64,000 nucleotides of DNA, from NCBI RefSeq assembly GCF_003590095.1, contig NC_039488.1, forward strand, positions 13,268,001 through 13,332,000, read 5' to 3'. The stretch's first letter is position 1. Each line of letters starts with the position of its first letter. Shown one piece after another: positions 56,401-64,000 of this stretch. The DNA comes from Trichoplusia ni (taxonomy: Eukaryota > Arthropoda > Insecta > Lepidoptera > Noctuidae). A program made the position numbers and the translations under genes. The notes under the pieces were generated by a model. It had not been told where the DNA came from. It searched no databases and worked only from the letters and a program-made list of their open reading frames with translations.

Positions 56401-59400
56401 GCTGTCTAGAAATAGCGGGCGCGTTGTGATCTAAATGTTTGATATCGGAATACAGTCAAGTACTCGTATGTTCACTTGTTTTCTAAGTTAATATGAAAGG
56501 TTCCTGATTTTCGCTGCCTGATTAGATTTCTTCAATTAATATAAGCGTGTGAGTTTTTTTTTTAATGGTAAATACCATATTTATTAAAGGTTCCTCGAAA
56601 TAAAAGAGAGTGGGTGGGGTAGTTTTAGGTTGATTGGAATAGTCAGGCGTTTGCCAATTTAATTCCCGTCGTCGGTTGATATTTTTTTTTCAATTAAAAA
56701 GCTGTGTGGTGGTTATTGAAAAAAAAAGTATTATATTGGTGGGTTCAATCTCTTATTGTCATAAATATTTAAGTTGAACGTTTTTTATTAAAAAAATAAA
56801 TAAAGATAAGTTGAGCCGCTGTATCAATACTCTACTCTACAACTTTTTCTGTAATATTTCGTCATTTTTATGGCAATTCAAGCAGTGAGCAGTTAAGTAG
56901 GTAAGTACTAGAAACTGCAACAGGTACATACTAAAGCTAAACAAAAACTGTTTACTGAGATAAATAAACATGATCACGTTTCTAACACCATTTAGCTGTT
57001 AGCCGTGTTAATTATCTTTATACAATAGGATTACGTCAAGCGCGTGACTTTGGTTTCGTTCGAACTCTACAAGCATCCTTAGTCTATCTAGTGCATTGTA
57101 CCTAGTATCATAAGTGTAGGTAATCACAGTTTTGAATAGAATTACTGTTTGTCAAAAGTAGGGTGAGTATTTATTTATCCTTGGTTTCAGCTGAATATCA
57201 AAATTTCCCATACTTGGTCGTCTGGGCGTAAATAACTTTCAAAATTTATCTCGAACAATATCCTGAGTTACCCGAATGGATAGAATGAAACGAGACTGGC
57301 ATGTATCAAGCAATAAGTACACGATATAGGGATTTCAAAGGCCATTAATGACAATAATGCCTTCGGTATACAATGAGATGGTAATATACGAAGTAACTGG
57401 CACGCGACAACCCTGTCGCCTATATGTCATGATCGTTTTGCTAACACACTTGAGGATCCGTGACTAAAATTCCCAATAGGAATGTACTATTTATCTATGT
57501 TTTGTTAAGAAGTGCTTAAGTGATATATGTACCTCGTCACCAATTACCAAGTAATGGACTATCAATCACACTTCTAATATCACTTCAAACATATATTGAT
57601 TGGGTATTGGTAATAACAATTAGGTATTAGTATAAAGGATGTACTTACTGTAAATAGTATTCATTTGTGAAGAATTTATTTATCTTTTGTGCAATTGTAT
57701 ATGGATGGTTTGAGAATTTACACAGTTATCGCTAGACGCATGTAAGTCTTAAAAGAGACTTGGCATGTTTTGAGGATTTGTTTGATATTCTCTTCGTAAT
57801 TGTACCGAAGAAGATTATACAAAAAAGTGGAAGTAATCAATTAAATTAAATGTATACAGAAGAATAACTAGCTCTATAAAATCGTCTAGTTTCGTCCTGT
57901 GGCCTTTCAAATACAAGTGACTTTAACCTTCAAGCAGCTACAGAAACTCCAGACTCATAAATTGGAACGTGTCTCTGGAAGTCAAAATCATAGGGATCGT
58001 AGTCTTGCATTGAAGTTCCTTCTCCAAGATAACTTCTCACCAATCCTGCCCTTTCAAATCTCCAGCGCAATAAACTTTGTGAACACGTGACATTTATTCA
58101 CGACATTACAGTCTGAAGTGCTGTCTGTTCTTTTTGGTACACAAAAGTGTTTTTCTGCTCTGATTCACTGTGAAAGGTCACCGCGGCGCGTGGGCGGGGA
58201 TCGTGACGAACCTTTTTACAAGCGATCAACTTAATTTCACATGTGTATGTCTGGTAAGATGGTTCTGGTTTTAATGAGAAAGCTGATTTATCATCGGTTT
58301 GCAAATCATACGATGCTTCTTTCAATAGTTATAGGGGTTATTGTTTATGGGGTTAAGGGCAGTTGGTGTAGGTGATTTTGAGCAATGTTTAGTCAAGAAC
58401 TGTGAATTAGCATCTAGACCAAAGTTTATCTATCGCTATTACGTTGTTCGATATTTTTCTAGCCTTGGACTGTTACTCTGGTTGGGCAACATCTATAAAA
58501 AGTGATTAATTGCATCTATCCAAAAAATTGTTCAATAGAAATATCTCATAACTCTGCTAATGTTCGTCGAGTGGTTTCTGCTTCAGATTAATAAAATTAA
58601 TAATTAGAGGAAACTCCTGAAAACATCCGTTTCTATATTATTATTATATTCTGGTGTATCAAAGACGTAAAACTTACGTCATGAAGTACGTACGAATGAT
58701 AATAATTAAATAATATTATTTATTCCTACATATTTTCCTATGTGAGTAGGTTGGTAAAAATGGTGGTATTATGTATGTAAATTTCAATGTTATATGATGT
58801 TGTTTTGTTACTGCGGCGTTGCCTTATCTTGCCATTTATCGATTAGCTATCAAAAGGTTCGATAATAATGGCGATGTCTGATACTGACCGGTAGGGAATT
58901 GGCAGAAATTGTAATATCCAATGCCAAAAAAAGATGAGACTGTTTTATTCTGTGGTCGTAGATTAAATATATTCCTAAAAGAATACCTGGAAGATCTTAA
59001 AAGGTTTCTGATTTAGCTCGTCCTTTTATCATATATCATGTTGTTCAATTTCTACAAAATTTCGTAAGCAGCTCGCTGAGTTTCTGTATCTCATGTGGTT
59101 TAGAAACAATATTTTTCTCTGTAAAAACAAGAGTCTGGCTATTCTAGACATTTGTGCGGTGGGATATTTTCCTCTACGGCTCTAGCGTAAGACGACGCAA
59201 GATGCCGATACCAGTCGTATTAACCACCTTATTCACTTACGTTATTCGGTAAAAAAAATGCTAGTCTGTTGTCACTTTATCTCTGTCACATCCGTCTCTT
59301 ACAAATGACGTTTAAAAACGTTTAATAGACACCTTCGTTGTAATCTCTAACCACGCATCCCTATATCCCTATGGAGTAAGCTCTGAGCTTATCACACATA

Positions 59401-59699
59401 TGTCATACTATGTATTCGTTTGGAATCCAGATTCATAGTGTAGCCGAGACCTGCATTAACCTCGTGACGAATGTCAACAAAAGGCGAGAATTGCTTCAAT
59501 GTACCATATTAAGGAAATACCTAAATGTAAACTTAACCTACTAGAATTCTGTTTGTACAATTTATTATGTATTATTATGAACATGTGTTGTGGTAAGCGG
59601 TCGAGTGCGCGCGCAAGCAAGAATGACTAATTTATTGTACTTTTTAACTGGTAAAAGAGTAGGTATGTAGTTCAGTAGGTATGTCTTCCAATAAATTAT

Positions 59700-59949
59700 G
59701 ACGACCTCCGTGGTCGAGTGGCGTACGCACCGGTTTCAAGGTGTCGCTAGCTCTGAGGTCCCGGGTTCGATCCCCGGTCGGGTCAATGTAAAAATTCACA
59801 TTTCTACATTGTCTCGGGTCTGGGTGTTTGTGGTACCTTCGTTGTATCTGAATTCCATAACACAAGTGCTTTAGCAACTTACTTTGGGTTCAGAACAATG
59901 TATGTGATGTTGTCCGCATTTATTTATAAAAAAAAAAAAAAAAAAAAAA
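59700..59949 (+). mobile_element. tRNA-derived SINE, copy 2, with poly(A)
   Basis: Same A and B boxes and body as copy 1 at 32490. Here the ATTTATTTAT end runs straight into about 22 consecutive A residues, as expected of recent retroposition. No clear target-site duplication was spotted. Confidence 0.87.
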
Positions 59950-62900
59950 TGCGCAATTTCACCATAACTACCTTTTTTATTTTCTGCACCAAAATTTATT
60001 CTTAAAGGCTAATCTAAAGTGAATGCAGCCGATGGCACAGGATATTAGAATGCACTAGTGTCTGCCCAAACATATGACAACCTATCTCTCATAGTCCACT
60101 GAGTGACCACCACTGATTGATTTTTGTGACCATTAAACCATAGAGGCAGGTGAATACTGATCTAATTTCAATGACCGCAACATCTAATATTGAGTAACTA
60201 CATAAATCATAAAGTAATCGCAATCAACAAATTCCTATAGGCTAGTCTGGGCTCTTCACGTACAGCCTACCTCACATCAGTGCTAGTCATTTACAATATA
60301 TTGCTCCTAATCGCATGTCTGTAAGGTCGAGTTTTGTAAACCATTTCTTACCTCTGACGTACTGTTGACTTTACCGTTACCGCATCAATCTCTTTTATTA
60401 CATTCTTCATACATATTTGTTCGTTTATGTGTTTATTATTTGGCTCAACTCCAGATTTACCTCTAATTTGATCCAAGAATTTGCAAAGGGTTCATTAACT
60501 GTCCTGCGACTGTATCTTTTTAAAGTTTTTAATGATATTCTGGGATTGGTAATTTTTTTTACGCCGAATATTCAGAGCTAATATGCTGTGTCATATAAAG
60601 CTAGTCCAGATATTGGAACGGGTCTAACGTGTTATAAATGTGAGTGTAAAATTGTAAACTACGCGTTTCTTTTTTGTGGGCTTTCGTCTCCGTCATACTT
60701 AGAGTACACTTATCAATGATGTTCAGAACTATTTCCGTAGAAATTGATTTGTTGAGCTTTCTTCTTCACATGAACAGTCGGAATACTTCTTTAGAGAATA
60801 TGTCAGTTTACTCACTTGGATGATGATATCCGAATGAAACCTTTTTAGTTTGGCATCTTTCTTCGTAGAATCATTTGTCCCCGGCTATCTCTAAAGGATA
60901 TTGCAGAGAAAAAACTGTGTAATTTGTTTAGACATAACATAGGTTAACAATGCGATGTAGAATAAATGGTATGTACCTTTAATAACGTATATCGTCGCAA
61001 GTAAAAAAACTAAGGCACGTTGCGAATCTGTTGTCTCGCTCACGTGTTGGCGTAATGAACAATAAGTGCTTGAGACATTAGCGGGGTCACTGACCGGGTC
61101 ATAAGGTGCGGTGGGAGTGCGAGATGAGCGGAAGATAAATGGGCGTTATAATGACTTTATCATACTGTATAAAGATTAATGTGATTCGAATTTGAACATG
61201 TTTACGTTAATTTTTATTACAGTTGTTGTAACCGAAAAGACATGGTGCTGCTTCTATATTAAAAGTATCTGGAAAACGAGAAATGGTGGGTGAATCTGTG
61301 TGTTGTAACTAGTAGCCTCATTTAAATAAATAACTTTTGATCTGCAGGTAGGGGCATAGTAACGATTATGCAAACGCATTTCCTCTTGCTCAGAGAATGT
61401 TAATTAATTTTGAAGATGTAGGTAATTCTAATCATACATTTGTCCTAAACTAAGTTGGTCTCAATTTCTTGTCATCAGTAAAAACCATTAGCAAAGTGTA
61501 AAACAAACTTAACGACCCAAATGATCCTCGGGCCAAAACTATAACTCTTTTTAATGTACCTCACAAACCTCATTGTCAACGACTTTAAAGTGTCACGTCA
61601 CCGATAGAAACTTGTACACATGACAACTAAATGCTAAATCCATTAACAAATGACCAGCAGACTCATTTAAGATAATCGTAAAATGTCGCATGAGTTAGGT
61701 TACATTGCTGGTAAAGACATATCACTTAGCATGCAACAGCTGTGCACGTAAGCAATGTATTGTAATCGCACGATTTTTCGCCTCGTCTAGTCCTCGCTAA
61801 TCTAGCGGTGGCACCTCACCTTCGTGCTGATTGTGCGAATGCTCAGCGATTACGTTGACAGTATACAGGGTGGATGGAGAACGCAGTTTTTACTACGGTG
61901 ACTTGGAAATACAGTTATCTAATACGTACGTGTCGAGAAATAGATTTTTGTTTGCTATTGCTTGCATTGAGGCTGTTGTTATGGAACGTATATTTGGTCA
62001 ATACATTACAATATCATAAGGAAAATATGTTAAATTATTGTGGCAAGATTGAGTGCTGAATAAGTTTTAATTTAAAATATTTGAATAAATAGATTTCTCA
62101 AAGTTTGAAAACTTTAAAACGCAATGTAAGAATTTAAGTCAATTTCTAAAACAAATGCACAATTCAACTCGTTAATAGACCAATATGGCGGCGTATTCTT
62201 AATTTGAAATTAATTCGATTTACAAATGACGTGGTAATCACTCGCGTTTGTAGTTGTTTATGGCCAGTGATAAAGGCCAGCAGACCGCAAGATCGCGGCT
62301 GATGACGAAGCTTTGTATATTACAGGCCAGAGGCTATCACGTCTCAGAGTAAGTATATTGCAGATGTAAAAGCGAGACGCCGCTCTACAAAATGTAATAC
62401 GCCATCTCGCTCACACAACTACAAGAGTCTGAGCTTTAGAGATAGTGGTAGACCCACAGGGCCATACAATGTACGGTTACGTAGGAAGTGGGTGTGAAGA
62501 GCCCATCAAATGTGTTTATGTATCTCAAGTCACTGTACAAATTCCGTTGAAATTGCATAGCTATATAAATGCATATAAGGTCCATCCGATTCCATAGATA
62601 CATTTCGCCTATCAAAAGTTTCATAGTAGTGAGATTTTATCATTTCTGGGCACTATTCCAAACCTCAAATTGTTACTGAGATGTCTCTTTCAGGACGAAA
62701 TTGAACGAAAAATCTGCAGCGTGCGCACTGCAGCTTTTTAACAGCATACCATCTACTTTATTGCTATAAACTTTTTTGTTCACTAACGAAAATTACACGA
62801 TGAAATGTGAGCCAAATGAAATAAAAAAGAAAACAGTCGTGACAAACGGTGCGATATAAAAGCGCTCAAAATAAATCCTATAATCCTTGAGTATTAGAGT

Positions 62901-63129
62901 AAGAGGACGATAGTATTTATAAACATTATGACATCCACATACCGGTGGGACTCGATGGCTGGAAATGACACGGCTATACGAAAATAGACGGTTTTATATG
63001 CTGTTTAACACTACTAAGTACGGTTTTGGGAAATGCTTTTATTTCCTCCTTTAAAGTTATGGTATCATTAATATGAAATAGAAAAACAAATCTTCATTGG
63101 GTCTTTGTAACTATTGAACAGAATTATGA

Positions 63130-64000
63130 TTAACCCTAGAAAGATAATCATATTGTGACGTACGTTAAAGATAATCATGCGTAAAATTGACGCATGTGTT
63201 TTATCGGTCTGTATATCGAGGTTTATTTATTAATTTGAATAGATATTAAGTTTTATTATATTTACACTTACATACTAATAATAAATTCAACAAACTATTT
63301 ATTTATGTTTATTTATTTATTAAAAAAAAACAAAAACTCAAAATTTCTTCTATAAAGTAACAAAACTTTTAAACATTCTCTCTTTTACAAAAATAAACTT
63401 ATTTTGTACTTTAAAAACAGTCATGTTGTATTATAAAATAAGTAATTAGCTTAACTTATACATAATAGAAACAAATTATACTTATTAGTCAGTCAGAAAC
63501 AACTTTGGCACATATCAATATTATGCTCTCGACAAATAACTTTTTTGCATTTTTTGCACGATGCATTTGCCTTTCGCCTTATTTTAGAGGGGCAGTAAGT
63601 ACAGTAAGTACGTTTTTTCGTTACTGGCTCTTCAGTACTGTCATCTGATGTACCAGGCACTTCATTTGGCAAAATATTAGAGATATTATCGCGCAAATAT
63701 CTCTTCAAAGTAGGAGCTTCTAAACGCTTACGCATAAACGATGACGTCAGGCTCATGTAAAGGTTTCTCATAAATTTTTTGCGACTTTGAACCTTTTCTC
63801 CCTTGCTACTGACATTATGGCTGTATATAATAAAAGAATTTATGCAGGCAATGTTTATCATTCCGTACAATAATGCCATAGGCCACCTATTCGTCTTCCT
63901 ACTGCAGGTCATCACAGAACACATTTGGTCTAGCGTGTCCACTCCGCCTTTAGTTTGATTATAATACATAACCATTTGCGGTTTACCGGTACTTTCGTTG
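63130..64000 (-). mobile_element. piggyBac: piggyBac transposon, 3' end
   Basis: TTAA target site at 63130-63133, then the terminal repeat CCCTAGAAAGATA at 63134-63146, and the internal 19-base repeat TGCGTAAAATTGACGCATG at 63178-63196. The arrangement (13-base terminal repeat, 31-base spacer, 19-base repeat) is that of the 3' end of the canonical T. ni piggyBac. The sequence beyond follows the canonical element base for base as far as I recall, with very few substitutions. The element continues past the right edge. Confidence 0.97.
63493..64000 (-). CDS. piggyBac transposase, C-terminal part
   Basis: DDE transposase of the piggyBac superfamily that cuts and pastes at TTAA. The open frame of 169 codons runs from the window edge to TGA at 63493. 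GGVDTLDQMCSVMTCSRKT is the conserved block holding the last catalytic Asp. The C-terminal zinc-binding domain that recognises the transposon end is complete: CTYCPSK, CKKCKKVICREH, MCQSCF. The frame has no stop or frameshift. Compared with the canonical protein as I remember it, one change is visible, Thr for Met just before KKRTYC. The N-terminal 425 or so residues lie outside the window. Confidence 0.97.
   Translation of the reverse strand, partial: NESTGKPQMVMYYNQTKGGVDTLDQMCSVMTCSRKTNRWPMALLYGMINIACINSFIIYSHNVSSKGEKVQSRKKFMRNLYMSLTSSFMRKRLEAPTLKRYLRDNISNILPNEVPGTSDDSTEEPVTKKRTYCTYCPSKIRRKANASCKKCKKVICREHNIDMCQSCF

Larger units (their letters stand above)
49159..63129 (+). other. Myosin gene intron with retroposon remnants
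   Basis: AT-rich DNA after the myosin donor. Recognised contents: a GA microsatellite at 51473-51488, a GC-richer patch at 51690-51960, an RTE-like fragment at 53173-53430 and a SINE at 59700-59949. No coding exons or RNA genes were identified; open frames of 60-105 codons here look like chance. Confidence 0.6.

Noticed and set aside
1..64000. CRISPR arrays, operons, ribosome binding sites
   Set aside because: Intron structure, repeats and protein families are those of an animal nucleus; such bacterial features are not expected and none was seen.

Overview
The window reads as genomic DNA of a moth, probably a noctuid close to Trichoplusia ni. Introns are long and AT-rich, splice sites are canonical GT..AG, three proteins are of clear animal type, there are dispersed repeats of lepidopteran type, and the right edge carries the end of a piggyBac transposon that, from recollection, is almost identical to the T. 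ni element.

Layout. (1) 1-37485, plus strand: most of a UBR3-type E3 ubiquitin ligase. 27 coding exons can be chained in frame from 3173 to the stop at 37485 (about 1845 residues); the N-terminal exon or exons lie left of the window. (2) Intron 11745-28724 of UBR3 holds, on the minus strand, an entire nested gene for a secreted cysteine-containing insect protein family (DUF4803-like from recollection). It has one shared 3' block of eight constant coding exons plus one alternative position (12411-16719), a pair of duplicated exons that must be used one at a time to keep frame (13716-13843 and 13952-14076), and three separate signal-peptide-bearing N-terminal modules (19.2-19.7, 25.1-25.6 and 27.7-28.5 kb), all ending in phase 0 and so all able to splice to the same downstream exon. 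(3) 37.5-45.0 kb: UBR3 3' UTR and AT-rich DNA without recognisable genes. (4) 45051-48308, minus strand: a compact six-exon forkhead factor of the FoxJ2/3 type. (5) 49070-49158, plus strand: first coding exon of a class I unconventional myosin, divergent from the forkhead gene; the rest lies beyond the window. (6) 49.2-63.1 kb: intron of the myosin gene with SINE and LINE remnants. (7) 63130-64000: TTAA target site, terminal repeat and C-terminal 169 codons of a piggyBac transposase.

The most interesting item is the nested gene. Three N-terminal choices and two interchangeable internal exons could give six secreted isoforms from one locus embedded antisense in a ubiquitin-ligase intron. This architecture comes from reading frames and splice phases only; transcripts are needed to confirm it. 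The genes have no operon-like link. UBR3 and the nested gene are transcribed convergently through the same DNA, so interference between them is possible.
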